From positions 242,001 to 306,000 of the forward strand of contig JAJJXM010000027.1 of NCBI GenBank assembly GCA_024516155.1: a stretch of DNA of 64,000 bases, given 5' to 3'. Positions within the stretch are counted from its first letter, which is position 1; each line of letters starts with the position of its first letter. The notes beneath the pieces are model-generated. The model was not told the DNA's origin. It worked only from the letters and a program-made list of their open reading frames with translations, and ran no database searches. Positions 42,176-53,940 of the stretch are shown piece after piece. The DNA comes from Pyronema omphalodes (Eukaryota; Ascomycota; Pezizomycetes; Pezizales; Pyronemataceae). The translations under genes and the position numbers were made by a program.

Positions 42176-43335
42176 TTCAATTCGTTATTATTTTATTCGT
42201 TTATCGTTAAGTTTTTTGTCGTTTATTATTGGTCTTGATACTAGGTACCAAGTATTAGGCAAATATTTTTCGGAAAAAATGTAATTAATTTTCAGGAGAT
42301 CAGATGGAGGTGGATGAACGCGGAGAGAAAAAGAATTGGGGCGGCGACAGCTGGGAGGGAATATTTATGGTTGATGGAACATGGAACATGGAACATGGAG
42401 GATGGGGGGTTAGGTTCCCTTAACCGTTAATATGGCGGTAGCCAGAAAGCCCCAAAGAGCCCTAAGAGTCCACGCAAGCTGCTTCAGGCTTCAGCTTCTC
42501 TTGCCTACAAAGGAAATGTTGAATGGCGGGCAAGAACCTGGAAAATGAAACGCAAAAGATAAGGCTGCAATGCATGAGGCCGCAAACGAATTGAGGACTT
42601 ATGGCTGGGCTGTATGAAGAATAGCTGCAAAGTTTCTACGATTTATGCACTCATTTTGAAGAAACTGGGATCGAATGCGCATGGATTGTGGAGACATTTT
42701 GTGCACACAGATACTTGAAGGAGACATTGGAGATGCGGATACGAGCCTATGTAGAGTGGGGTGAAACATTGGAGGCCTTATCGAGATGTGGATAAACTTG
42801 GTGAAACTCAATGTGTGGTGAAATTATTATGTCACTACTCTGTGGGGGTACCTTGACAATACGGCCGTAACTTGCGGTATGGCAGCGGCGTAGGAAAACT
42901 GAACTGCAACTTGCAGTTCTTCGCTACACCTTGCTAATTCTTGATTGAGCTCTAACAAAGTGCAAAACTCGAGTATCAGCCACAGTAGTTATCGAAATCA
43001 CCAAATCTCGAAGTTTTATGTCGATCCCATCGATATCTTTATGTTGTAGATATTTCCATCACCACAAGACATGCTGTCTCCGATGAATCTACTTGATCCA
43101 TCTCCGCGCGATGTAAGCCGTCATAGCTCCCGAACTTCCGATATCAGATCTGAGCTTCAACCCTGTTTCCCGTCCACCGCTTTACCCCGCATAGTTTAGC
43201 GCAGCACATGTATCCCCTCTTGTTCCAACCTCACTCGAGTACATAACCAAACCAAACCACCTCCGCGGGCACCCAGCAAGCGGAACCACAACAGAAGAAC
43301 CAAATCAGAAGAATCACGAATATACCACAGTCACG
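42176..43335. other. divergent intergenic region
   Basis: About 1.16 kb between the start codons of the HVA1-Tudor gene and the next gene. Three adjacent GGAACAT units occur near 42380-42400. No gene is supported. Confidence 0.4.
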
Positions 43336-44496
43336 ATGAACCCCACCCCTCGACCGGCGCTTCTGGCAAGCCGCGCCGCCCTCCGTAAATTCACCTCCAT
43401 CCTCCAACCTCCCATGCCACTCACCGAACGCGAATCCGACAAACTCCTCCGAACTGTACAAGAAAGTTTCCGCCAAAAACTCGCTGCTTCTACCGAATCC
43501 ACCGATCCCATTTCCTCAGACTATACCCCTAGTGCACACTTGTCCTCCGTCCTGAAAATGGCACCCTTTACTCCCTCCCCCGAAGAGGCTCGTCAACAGC
43601 GTGAAGCGCGTATCAAGCGATACTTAGTCGACCCCATCTCTGTATTTGAGGAGCATGTCGCGCTTGGAACCGCAACTATCGATCTCGCTAGAAGTTGTTT
43701 GGCAAGATATAATGATGCGGCTTCAACGGAGAAGGGAGGAGAGAGAGTATTAAAGGGACTTTTGAAGGCCGGACTACTGGAAATGCCCCAGCATTTCATC
43801 AGGAATACTTCTTTGAGTTATAACCTTATTACCGCGTTGATGAGGGAGGGGAAGCAGGGGTTGTTGGTGAAATGGACGCTCACTGAGGATCCCGCATCGG
43901 TTAAGAAGTTTGTGCATCATGTGGAACGCACATTTGGGTTAGAGAGAGCGGCGGAGGTATTTTTTGCCTTTTACGATCGGTTGATTGAGGAGAAGGGAGT
44001 TCCTACTGTGCTTGGAGTTGCGGGTAGGGAACTGTGTAAGAGTGCTAAGAGGGGCGGTATGTCGGAAGAGAAGTTCAAGAGGCTCATGGAGACCTCTCAG
44101 TTCTGGGCTTTGTCACAGGCAGAGAATGCTATGATCCAGCTACGTTTCGGTGGAAATGTAGCCCCGGGGATTGAGTTCTTCAAGAAAGCGGACCAGAACC
44201 CAGAGAGCTTCTGGGCCGAGTTACCGGGGAAGAGGAGACAGAAGATGACACAGCTCGGAATTGAGTTGGCTCAGGCTTGTTTGGCACAGGAGAAGGTCAA
44301 TGAAGCTATTGGAATCTCTAAAATAGTTTCCAAAAGATTTGCGGATCTGTTGGGAGGAACGGTCTCTGCATCTGCTGAGGACCGTGCCGAACATGACTTA
44401 CATGCTAGAGGAGAGGCCTTTGAGCATCTAGAGGTGTTTAAAGAGATGTTTAAGGATATTTTATTGAAGGAGAAGCTTGCTGGAACCGTTGTTTAA
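43336..44496 (+). CDS. uncharacterised protein, probably mitochondrial
   Basis: A single-exon 386-aa frame with a good ATG context (CACGATGA). The first ~25 residues (MNPTPRPALLASRAALRKFTSIL) are Arg/Ser/Ala-rich with no acids, consistent with a mitochondrial presequence. The segment LRKFTSIL ... LTERESDKLLRTVQESFRQKL resembles the first helices of LYR-type (Complex1_LYR) proteins, although a strict L-Y-R tripeptide is missing. The remainder is helical with no motif I can name (e.g. FVHHVERTFGLERAAEVFFAFYDRLIEEKG). Codon use and length indicate a real, conserved gene. A role in mitochondrial assembly is a guess. Confidence 0.75.
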   Translation: MNPTPRPALLASRAALRKFTSILQPPMPLTERESDKLLRTVQESFRQKLAASTESTDPISSDYTPSAHLSSVLKMAPFTPSPEEARQQREARIKRYLVDPISVFEEHVALGTATIDLARSCLARYNDAASTEKGGERVLKGLLKAGLLEMPQHFIRNTSLSYNLITALMREGKQGLLVKWTLTEDPASVKKFVHHVERTFGLERAAEVFFAFYDRLIEEKGVPTVLGVAGRELCKSAKRGGMSEEKFKRLMETSQFWALSQAENAMIQLRFGGNVAPGIEFFKKADQNPESFWAELPGKRRQKMTQLGIELAQACLAQEKVNEAIGISKIVSKRFADLLGGTVSASAEDRAEHDLHARGEAFEHLEVFKEMFKDILLKEKLAGTVV

Positions 44497-46454
44497 GCCT
44501 AGTAGGGTTTACCTGAGTCTGGCACTTAAGAGCTTGGTATTTTTTTTTTTTTTTTTTTTTTTTTGCAGGGTCTGTTTTTTCTTCGTTATTCACATGGCGT
44601 ATGGCGTTTCCTTGGTCTGTATTTTGATAGGCCCTTTTCCTTGCATGCTAATCTTGTTCTTGTATCGTAATTTAGCTATTCTAGCTAGGAATTTATACTC
44701 TCTTCCATGTATCGAATTTGTTGCTGTTTCTAACGGCCTTCTTGATCCTCATGCATGTTGGAATCACAACCGCCTTGTGTAACCTGTGACCGTAAATACG
44801 CGTTTGTAAAGATGCCTTGTTGCCAGCCGGGCAAACCGGTGGCCGTGGTCGTGGTCGGATCTGGCGTGTCTAGCTCCTTGCGTCTCCTGGCCGGCAGTTG
44901 GTCTGTTTTGACAGCTTTGCCCAAAGGCACCCGTAACTTGACTTGAGACTTGACTTGACTTGGTGCCGCTCACATCTTCTCCAGTTTGACTAGTCCGAAT
45001 ATGCACAGGAGAAGTGGGATTGGCAGAAGACCGGTCGAATAGGAATGCGTGATGTCAGCGGCTCTTCCATCGATTAGTTCCCCCCAGGTTCTGAAACACT
45101 CACAGCACGCATATGTAGCATAGCATAGGATAGCATAGGATAGCTACCCCTCACATTTTGAAGCACGAAGCTCAGCACGAGATCGCCCCTGATCCCACAG
45201 ATGCCGTAGATTTCTCAAGTTGATGAAGCCCCGAAGCTCCCCAGCTATCCATAGTTCGATCATCCTATCGAGCGAAGCCAACGGCGAAGGAAGGTGGCTT
45301 GGTAGTGGTGCAACGTCGCCAGATCCAGCGACCTTGCTAAACCAAGCAGGGAAGAGGCAAGACAACACCACGTCCATGGCCACCCCACATCCTCCACGTC
45401 GAGTTAGTCGCCGTAAGGTGGGCAGGCGACTTTCGTGAGAGGCAACACAACTGGTCATCTTCCCTACAAGTGGCTGGTGGCGGGATTGTGTTTTTGTATG
45501 GGCAGAGTACGTAATTACTGCTGGACAAGATACAATTCTGTATATCTGGAAGAGGTTGTAGTTACTGCTGCTGATGTTGCTGATGCTACTGATCTGCTCG
45601 ACATAGAGGAGGCGGGGGAAGGCTGCGAGTGCTGCTCTGTTTCGAGATAGATGAGACGAGAGAGGACTGCATCAGTTCCGGATCGATATGAGGCTTTGCT
45701 TCGGGCAGGTAGAGCTGTATTTGTTTCATCAATCGTCTGGTAAAGAAGATACGGCGTAGAAGGCTGCTCTGTTGTAGGTGACGCGAGGTGACGCGAGGTA
45801 AGGTGAGGTGCGTGAGGTGCTCGGAATGGGAAGAATGAGCACGGGAGCAGCAGAGCAGTGATCATAAACACCTTCCTCCTCTGTCCCGTTTGCCCATCAA
45901 CTACCTATTGTTCAGCTGTTCTTATTTACTTTTATTGTTCCGCTGTGTATTCTTATTAGGCAGCTTTCAACTGTTCCATGTTCCCACATAGTCCGCCTAC
46001 CTTCAAACAAAAGTAAAAGCAGGGTGGTCGATATTGCCATTACACCCTCTTCTGAGTCCATCCCCGTGTCGAGCATCAACCAGCTTCAATCGAATCAGAA
46101 TGTAAAAAATATTCAACTCTGTATCTTCTCCTTCAGCTTGTAAAATTATTTTTATTCTCATCCCCGTCAATTACCTGCCCCGCCTACCCAAATCCTGTCC
46201 GCAAACCGAGTCCATCCATAGGACTGTGTTTGCTGTCGTTACCTGTTCTTGGCTTGGGATCCCAAACCTCGCATTTTCCCCCCCCAACGACCAACAACCT
46301 TAACTGACCCATCCGTCTCACGCTACCCTACGCCATTTCGTCCGTCGCCATCCATCATCGTATTCAATCCCTCACCCTCCCCCCTTTCCCTCTTTCTTTC
46401 TCCTTCGCCATCAACCACCTGAACAACACATAATATACACCCCCCCACATACAC
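44497..46454. other. intergenic, long DEF1 upstream region
   Basis: It starts with a T25 run (44540-44564). No frame has convincing coding features. The 104- and 118-codon minus-strand frames at 45144-45458 and 45515-45871 lack motifs. The last ~250 bp before 46455 are strongly pyrimidine-rich (C/T), as in many highly expressed fungal promoters. Confidence 0.45.
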
Positions 46455-49400
46455 ATGTCGGAAGTACAGACACGCCCGAGTCAGTCCTCGTCCCAGCGAG
46501 GACGGGGCTCCGCAAGAGGAGGTCGTGGAGGCTCATTCCGGGGCGGACGCAGCACTCGCAATACTACTACAAACGGAGAGACCCAAAACGACGGAATTGA
46601 TGAGCAGAGCGAACTTGGACAGCTCAAAAAGAAATATTCGACTCAGCTCGCACAACTGAAGGAAATAGCGCCGGACATGCCCACTGAGGACATCCTCCTC
46701 GAACTCAAGGAGAACAACGGAGATTTACAAGCTACCGCCGATAAGATTACTGAAGGTCAGCCAGCTCATCCTTTTCGTTTCGCTTGATGAACTTGTTGCC
46801 CCGCCTCGATAAGTCGAGTTGTTTGGTGGCAGCGGTTACTCCACCACCTACCTCCCCGGCACGTCTATCGGCTGTTTCCATCACAAAGCTATCATCTACA
46901 TCTTCTTGCATCTCCAGCTTGGATCGTAACAGATAGCTGACATTGTGTCTTGAGTGTCATAGGTGCTACTGCCACATGGGGCGAAGTTAAGAAGAAGGGC
47001 AAGGACCGTTCCCGTCCTAAGGCCGCCGAAACTGCTACTACCTCCAACGAGTCATCATTTCAGACTGCAGCACGTGCTTCCCGCGGAGGCTCAGCAAGAC
47101 CTGCTTTCGACGCTCCCCGCCCTGGACGGGGACGTGGTGGATTCGAGGGCCGAGGAGGTCGTGGTGGCCGTGGTGGTCGCGGTGGGGCTGTATCTAACGG
47201 TGTCCCCCGTCACCAGTCTAAAGCTTCTGGATCTGAGGCTCCTGAGTTTGCTTGGGGTGAAGACAACACTGCCAGCGGTGCTGATGGTAACGATGATGGA
47301 TGGAATTCTTGGGATTCAGGAGATCCTGCCGTTGCAAAGCCCGCACCTAAGCCTGTTATTGCTCCTGTCGTCCCTGCCGGAGGTTCATGGGCCAGCTTAC
47401 TCAAGCCTGCACCTCCTCCTCCTCAGCCTAAGCCAGCACCCGCTCCTAAGAAGCCTGTCGAGCCCGTACCCGAGAAGGAGCCCACCCCCGCTCCCGCCCC
47501 CGCTGAGCCTGAAGCTGTCGTCGAAACTCCTGCCGCAGAACCCGAGCCTACCCCCGAGCCAGTAGAGGAGCCTGTTGCCCCTGCTGAGCCTGAGCCTGAA
47601 CCAGTTGTCGAGCCCGAACCTGAGGCGGAAGCTGCTGCACTTGATGCTGCACCTGTCGAGGCCGAGGCACCTTCACAACCCGCACAGGAGCTCACCGAGG
47701 ACAACGTAGAGAAGCTCGAGGATGCTGCTCCTCCCGCCCCTACCGAGACCGCCGCCAGCACTGTTGCTACTTCTGTCGCTACTGACAGCACCCCCAGTGG
47801 TACTCCCGCAGTCTCTGCTGCCCCCACCCCTTCAGTTCCTGCAAAGTATACCCCAGTCCCCAAGGGCACTCCCGGCCGTACCTTCCGCAAGGTCCTTAAC
47901 CAGCAGGAGGGTGTTGTCATGCCCGGTAACCACGGAGAAGTTAACCGTACAGCTGTTCAGTTCGGAAGCATGGGTATTTCCGACGACCTCGATGACGAGG
48001 AGGAGGCCGAACAGGCCGAGACTGTCTCCCAGCCTCCTCAGCCTTCTCCTCTCCCCCAGCCTGTTGCATCACTTCCTCCCGCCGCTCCCGCTCCCGTGCC
48101 CGTCGCCCAGGCACCCATCGCCCCCGTCGAGACCATCCCCACTCCCCGCCAGGCCCCCGGCCTTCCTAGCCAGCCCGTTGCTGCTCCCCAGCAGCCCAGC
48201 CCACAACCCCCTCTTGCTCCCCAGAGCATGATGCAGAACCAGTTCCAGATGCAGCAGCAGCAGCAGCAGTATGGCAACCGTTATGGTCTTCCTGAACAGC
48301 AGCCCCAGGCTAAGCAGTTTGAATCATTCGCGCATTTGCAACAGTCAGCCCCCCCTCAACCCTCTACTACTCAAACTCAAACTCAACATCACCAAAGTCA
48401 GCAGCATAATTACGGCCAGTACATGCAGCCTCAGCAGCCGTCCCACCTCGGACTCGGTGTCTCCTCCGCTGAGCAGCACTACGGATACGGATACGCTACC
48501 GCCGACCGATCGCAGCCCCCCGGATTTGGCCTCTACGCCAACTCCTACGGAATGCAGCAGCAGACCCATACCCAGCAGGAAGCCGGCGCAAGCCAGCAGA
48601 GAGCATCCAGTGGATTGGGAGGATCTGTTGAGGCCTCCGGACAGGTTCCCACCTCCGCCGCCGTCCCCGGCCAGCAGCCCAACTCTCGCTACGGCGCCCC
48701 TGCCGGAGACCAGAACAGCGGACACGGCACCCCCAGCCCTGCACCCGTTCAGGCCTCCCAGCAGCACCAGGCCGGCATGGGACAGTACCCCATGCAGCAG
48801 CAGTTCCACCCGTATTACCAGCAGTACATGCACCAGGTACGTTTCATATACCAGTTTTTTTTTTTTTTATAATTGATGCTAATAAACACAGAACTACTAC
48901 TCCCAGCCCAGCCCATTCGGAAAGAACATGTACGGATACCCCTACATGCCTTCTCAGCAGTACCCTGACCACACCTCTTCTCCGGCTGGCCTCGGCGGTT
49001 TTGCAACCCCTGCTCAGGGACGTGACTCCATGGTTGGTGTTAACGACTACAACCGCATGAGCACCAGTGCTGCCCAGCAGTCTCTTCCTCAGCACAGCAC
49101 CGCTGGTAGCTACGGAAGCAGCATCCCCAACTTCATTGGTGGGTCTCGCGGTCTTCCTCAGGACCAGCAGCAGATGGGAAGCTCCGGACAGCAGGCTGGA
49201 CAATCTGGACAGGATGACATGAAGTTCGGAGAGAACAAGCCTCCTACCGGACCTTCCTCCGCTCCTTCCCTTCAGGGACAGCCTGGTCGCCCCGGATCTG
49301 CCACTAGCGGCGCAGCCCTCGGACAGCAGCAGGGCCAGAACCCCGCCTCCATGTACGGTTCTCACTTGAACCCTAACCTCCACGGAAGCCACCAGCAGCA

Positions 49401-49533
49401 GAGCTACGGAGTTCACGGCCAGGGAACTCACAACTACTCCATGTACTCTGGTGGTTACCCTAACCAGTACTCTCAGTCAACCGGACGTAACACTGCCGGA
49501 TCTGGTGCCGGTTGGTCCTACGGCGGACACTAA
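46455..49533 (+). CDS. DEF1: Def1-like RNA polymerase II degradation factor, three exons
   Basis: Def1 promotes ubiquitin-dependent destruction of stalled Pol II. Exons are 46455-46755, 46963-48836 and 48892-49533 (938 aa), with introns of 207 and 55 nt. Junctions give ITEGATATWGEVKKK and MHQNYYSQPSPFGKN. An Arg/Gly-rich start (RGRGSARGGRGGSFRGGR) is followed by a CUE domain (about residues 55-100: LAQLKEIAPDMPTEDILLEL). Def1 uses this domain to bind ubiquitin-like folds. TWGEVKKKGKDRSRPK and a second RGG block follow. Next are a Pro/Glu/Ala-rich spacer and KYTPVPKGTPGRTFRKVLNQQEGVVMPGN. The Gln/Pro/Tyr/Gly-rich C-terminal half is intrinsically disordered and likely prion-like, as in yeast Def1. 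Confidence 0.9.
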
Positions 49534-50734
49534 GTCATGTCTCACAGACATTTATGAAGGGCGGGTTTAATGCATTATACCCCGAATGACAAGACGAGTT
49601 ATGTTTTTTCAATCTCTTTACTTAGGGGTTATTTCGTTCACAGTTGTGTTTGTTTTGCTCTTGGGTTCTGGGTTTCGTGTTCTCGATTGATTCCCTTCCT
49701 GTTGATTTTTTGTGGGCTAAGGTTTTTATCTCATCATATTTGTCTTCTATGGTTGAATTAGGGTAGGGTGTGGTTCTGGATTTTCTCCTCTTATTCTCAT
49801 GGTGTTTTAAAAGCGCAAAAAAATTCGTTGATGAGGTTTTTTTGTGTCATGGATTGTTTTCTTTTTCAGATTTTAGTTTCATTTTTTTTTTCTTTTATGT
49901 ATCTGGGGCCAACCAAACGAAAGGAGATACCCGGGTGTATTTTTGCTGATTTGGTTTAGTTAGTAAGGGGTGCTAGGTTTGTTTTGATTGTTTAGTTTTT
50001 CTTTTCTGAGGTTGTTATCTACTTTTTTTTTTACGTGTTTTTGGGTGTCGTTAACGGGAAATGGGTTAGGATTGATGATAGAGTGGCATGCGTTACGTCT
50101 CAAGGGAAATTACTACTTATCTAACTCATTGCTTTTACTCTTCACAACCTCTTTGCATCCTTTTCTTTCTGTGATATCGTTTGTAGGCCTGTATTTTGTG
50201 CTTGGCGCGGTTTTGTTTTCGGTAAAATTTACCAGGAATGCGCGACGGCCGTGGAGGATTATGATGAATTCAAAGCTGGAATTGGGGTGAGAGATTGGGG
50301 GTGATTTCGATTGCATATGGTACCATAGTTAACGGCTATTTCATGGAGGGAAATATGAATATATCAGAGCCCACTTCCGTAAAAGCCAAGTGAAGCGAAG
50401 TAAAGTGAGGTTACATATGTACTCCCAACCTGACGTGTGATCTCGAATGACCAAGACAATCAACCGAGAAACCTCGGCTCATTGGCCGCAGAATATCCTT
50501 GTCACCATTACCAGCAACCCCAGCGCGTCAAGCTCGGGAAGCTTTTACAGCATTCCCCAAAAACTTTATATCAACCCAAGCTCCCCCGCAACTCCCCACA
50601 AACTGCGCTACTCGGTTTCTCTAAGATACCCTCACGCGACTTCCTTATACTTCGCGAAATTTATCAAGTTATAAACATATAGTTCAAGAACGTCCAGCGA
50701 CATCATCAACATCAACATCAACATCAACATCACA
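49534..50734. other. intergenic, T-rich DEF1 3' flank and SDR promoter
   Basis: 49.57-50.1 kb is T-rich (likely 3' UTR and flank). An ATCAAC hexamer repeat (50704-50728) lies in the probable leader of the SDR gene. No further gene is supported. Confidence 0.5.
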
Positions 50735-51730
50735 ATGGCCGACCGTCTAGCACAAATTCAAGGACACATGTCCACCTCCTTCCCCCGGGGATTACTAGCC
50801 GATCAAACCGCCATCGTGACAGGAGCCGGCCAAGGAATCGGAGCAGAGACAGCAATCCTATTTGCGAAAGAAGGAGCGAGGGTAGTAGTAGCGGACCTTG
50901 ATGAGGCTAAAGCTCAGGATGTGGTGAAGAAGATTGAAGCTGCGGGAGGAAAAGCTGTGGCGGTTGCGGGGGATATTATGAGTCAGGCAACTATTGATAG
51001 GATTGTTAATGAGGCGGCGAAATTGGGGGGTGGAAAAATTCATTGTTGTGTTAATAATGCTGTGGGTTACCTTGGGTTTTTGTTTGTTTACTTGGGCTTT
51101 CTAGCTCTGCTGGGCTTTGTGGGGCTTGCAGAAATGGAGCATGGACATATCTGGGGATTCGGGATTGAGAATAGTCTGCTAACTGTGCAGTAGGGTTTCA
51201 CCTGGGATGGTGTCATCCACAAAACTACCGACAAGCAATGGGACACAATCCTCAACCTTCACTGCCGGGCTCCTTTCCAGCTTGTACGCGCCCTAGCTCC
51301 CTACTTCCGTCTTAAAGATGGTGCACCCCGTAGCATCATCAATGTCTCCTCCACTTCTGGCCTTCATGGAAATGCCGGTCAAGCAAACTACGCCACAGCC
51401 AAGATGGGAATTATCGGTCTCACAAAGACTATTGCAAAGGAATGGGGTCCTGCATTCGGTGTTAGAGCTAATACTGTTGCGTTTGGTTCCGTCTTGACCA
51501 GATTGACGCAGGAGAAGGAATTGGGTGCGGAAGTCGTGGTTGGGGGTGAGAAAATTGCTCTGGGAATTCCAAAGGCTATGCAGAAGGGCGCGACTGGATA
51601 TGAGAATGTTCCGCTTCGTAGGGCGGGAACCGCTCAGGAGGCCGCCATGACGATACTTATGCTTGCTAGTCCGTTGAGTGCGTATGTGTCCGGACATACT
51701 TTGGAGGTTACTGGTGGTGCTGGAATTTAG
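50735..51730 (+). CDS. short-chain dehydrogenase/reductase, two exons
   Basis: NAD(P)-dependent oxidoreductase of the classical SDR/FabG-like type. Exons are 50735-51061 and 51194-51730 (287 aa). The 132-nt intron (GTGGGT...GCAGTAG) splits the NNAG motif: CVNNA joins GFTWDG. The cofactor motif is TGAGQGIG (residues 29-36), with Asp in VVADLDEAKA at the end of beta-2. The catalytic Ser is in INVSSTSG (about 162), with Tyr175 and Lys179 in YATAK. The C-terminus SGHTLEVTGGAGI matches the FabG end motif. A ~30-residue insertion between the substrate loop residues (TRLTQEKELGAEVVVGGEKIALGIPK) is typical of a fungal subgroup. The sequence does not tell the substrate. There is no clear organelle signal. 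Confidence 0.92.
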
Positions 51731-52133
51731 GGAGGAGAAATAAGAGGGCAAGAGGTGGAATATTGATGAGATATGATCGATATTATGTTACTTATTCAAG
51801 AAATTTTGGAGTTGTGGTTCTTGTTTTCTGTACTTTGATAATCGGTGAACTGAATTAAGCTGCGTAAGTGCTTAGGTCGATAACCTCGCCTCGCGCGGTA
51901 TCATTGTAAGTTACGCGTCATAGTTGCTACTTCCATAGACAGCAGTCACGACTTCCGGCAGGCGAGCGAGAAAACCCTCGAAAACGCACAGAGCTCCACG
52001 AGTGATGTTCCATGAACCCGTTGACCGAGTTCCGCAGTCGCCCAACTCTGCCACGTACTTCCCGTCTCGCTTCATTCATAAGTCCTCTCCTGTCATCTCA
52101 AAGCTCCACAACACCATTTGAGACCCAGCCACC
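51731..52133. other. intergenic
   Basis: SDR 3' flank and promoter of the next gene. Nothing specific seen. Confidence 0.4.
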
Positions 52134-53199
52134 ATGGCTCACCCATCCTTGAATGAGATGTTGACTGAGGAGTCACCGCCAAATTATCCACCTCCTCAGT
52201 ACAGGCGATGCGACACAAATCCTGCACCTCCCCCCTACCAACCTACTACGCGCTTTAGGGGAATTTTCGACTCGTTGGGCCTTCCATATGGTCCCCAGAA
52301 TCCTGAACCTTCTCGTCCTTCACGCCCCCAGTATCCAGAAACATCCCGTCCGCGCTCCCACTATGTGCGACAGTTACGGAGATCCGTCGATGCTGCAGAA
52401 CAGCTATTGATGCAAGAGCTTACGGAAGGAGATTCCAGTGCGGAATCCGAGACTTCGGAACAGTCACTTCGAGAGCCAGTTCGTGCCCGGGGCTGGAATT
52501 CGTACAATGGGGAACGAGATGGTCTTATGCTTTTCGCATCCGAAGAATTTACTAGGGATAGAGGGGGATTATTGCCTAATGACCCTGGTATTAATGAGGC
52601 GATGTATAGAGAATTTGTGTCTCAGCCTACTTCGGAAATGCTCTTGCCGTATGGCGGAGACTTTGCGGCATTGTCTCGGGATCCTCCGGAAGAAGAAGGA
52701 GAAGAGGAAGAAGAAGAGGAGGAGGAGGAGGAAGAAGAAGGAGAAGAGGAAGAAGAGGAGAGAGGAGGAGGAGGAGGAGGAAGAAGAAGAAGAAGAAGAA
52801 GAAGAAGCAGAAGAAGAAGAAGCAGAAGAAGAAGAAGTGGTCGTGGGACCGACCCAACCGACCGAAGCGACTGAACCGACCGAAGCTACTGAACCGATCG
52901 AAGCGACTGAACCGACTGAACCGACTGAACCGGCCGAACAACCTCACTTCCGCATAAACGGCGTCAGTTATCCGGATCTGATTTCCAGGCCTTCAGGTAC
53001 AGGTTCATGTAAGAACAGCATTACCATTACTTCCAATACACCGGTTGTTATTGAAGTTCCAACCAACACTTCGTGTGAATGCCAGGGAGATTTCAACAAC
53101 ACCATGTGGTTTCTTATTCTGGGAATCAATCTCGGATTTATGGTAGCTCTTTTCTTCAGGAAACCCGACATTCGTTGGGTAGAATATGTGCCCTGTTGA
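52134..53199 (+). CDS. acidic-repeat single-pass membrane protein, frame broken in a GAA/GAG tract
   Basis: ATG at 52134 lies in a strong context (CCACCATGG). The first ~185 codons are Pro/Tyr-rich (SPPNYPPPQYRR, PAPPPYQPTT) with ordinary codon use, then enter a GAA/GAG tract (about 52689-52836). In the starting frame this reads poly-Glu, then poly-Gly/Arg, and stops at 52874 (246 aa). The neighbouring frame reads poly-Glu from the irregular GAGGAGAGAGG (about 52755-52765) onward, then TEATEPTEATEP repeats. It continues with RINGVSYPDLIS, a TM helix MWFLILGINLGFMVALFF and the end KPDIRWVEYVPC (53199). A net +1 or -2 shift in the tract would restore one protein of ~355 aa with a C-terminal anchor. 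It has no recognised family. The cause may be an assembly indel, a mutation or slippage. Confidence 0.6.
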
Positions 53200-53550
53200 T
53201 TGATTAGTGGGATTTAGATGAAGGTTTGTTTACTATCAAGGTAGAGGTCGCAGCCCTTGGGCTGTAAGATGAAAGGAATTGCAGGCTAACCTTTTTAAGG
53301 ATAAAACTTTACTTGGTTTTGATACCTTTATTTCAACAATTTAATGATAATAATACGCTGGTAAGAACAAAAGTTTTGTAATTTAATGTATAATGTTTAA
53401 TTTGAATGTCTTGGTTTTCCTCGATGGATAGTGTTTTCTGATTCCTTATCACCAAGTGATGTCTTCGCTGAACGGGTTGACACTCTGAAGCAAAGCTATG
53501 TCAGCCAAACATGATAACCACGCAAGCAGGCAAACAGAAAGGTTCCAGTG
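53200..53550. other. intergenic
   Basis: AT-rich spacer between two single-pass membrane protein genes. Nothing specific. Confidence 0.4.
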
Positions 53551-53940
53551 ATGACGTTTGATCATCTCATGATGAGGGGAGCAAACACAAATCCCTGCCT
53601 TCTCCGAGAGGCTGAAGCTGCTATTATATCACCTGTCCTGTCACCTGTACTATCCACACCATCAACCCTCGACAACAACTTGATCCTTCGTATACCTTCT
53701 GTTTTTCCAATGTCGCCCAAGATTTCTAAACGAATACCGCTATCCATATTACAACAAGCTGGAAGTAGACCACTCTGGTTCGTGTCGGGTATCTTTCTCG
53801 GTATAAGCATGGCTATCTCAATGATGAAGTTTGTTTCTTGTTCGAAAGTTGCGGTATTGAAGGACTATTACGCCGAATTGCCTATTGAGGCGGAATATTG
53901 GATTGCAATGTCTGGGGTTGGTAGAATAATGGAGGGCTAA
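53551..53940 (+). CDS. small single-pass membrane protein, unknown
   Basis: 129 aa from ATG at 53551 (the frame also has a GTG directly before it). A hydrophilic N-terminal ~75 residues with Pro/Ser/Leu are followed by one TM helix (PLWFVSGIFLGISMAISMMKF) and a short tail (DYYAELPIEAEYWIAMSGVGR). The TM resembles that of the upstream gene (WFLILGINLGFMVALFF): a Trp-Phe start, Gly in the middle, then Met and Phe. The two may be diverged tandem duplicates or parts of one broken family. No family is recognised. Confidence 0.45.
   Translation: MTFDHLMMRGANTNPCLLREAEAAIISPVLSPVLSTPSTLDNNLILRIPSVFPMSPKISKRIPLSILQQAGSRPLWFVSGIFLGISMAISMMKFVSCSKVAVLKDYYAELPIEAEYWIAMSGVGRIMEG

Noticed and set aside
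45144..45871. Minus-strand frames of 104 and 118 codons upstream of DEF1
   Set aside because: They have mixed composition and no motif, and overlap each other's complementary frames.
47423..49431. Several 160-200-codon frames antisense to or out of frame with DEF1
   Set aside because: They are shadows of the Pro/Gln/Gly-rich DEF1 codons, with extreme Gly/Ser/Ala or Leu/Pro composition.
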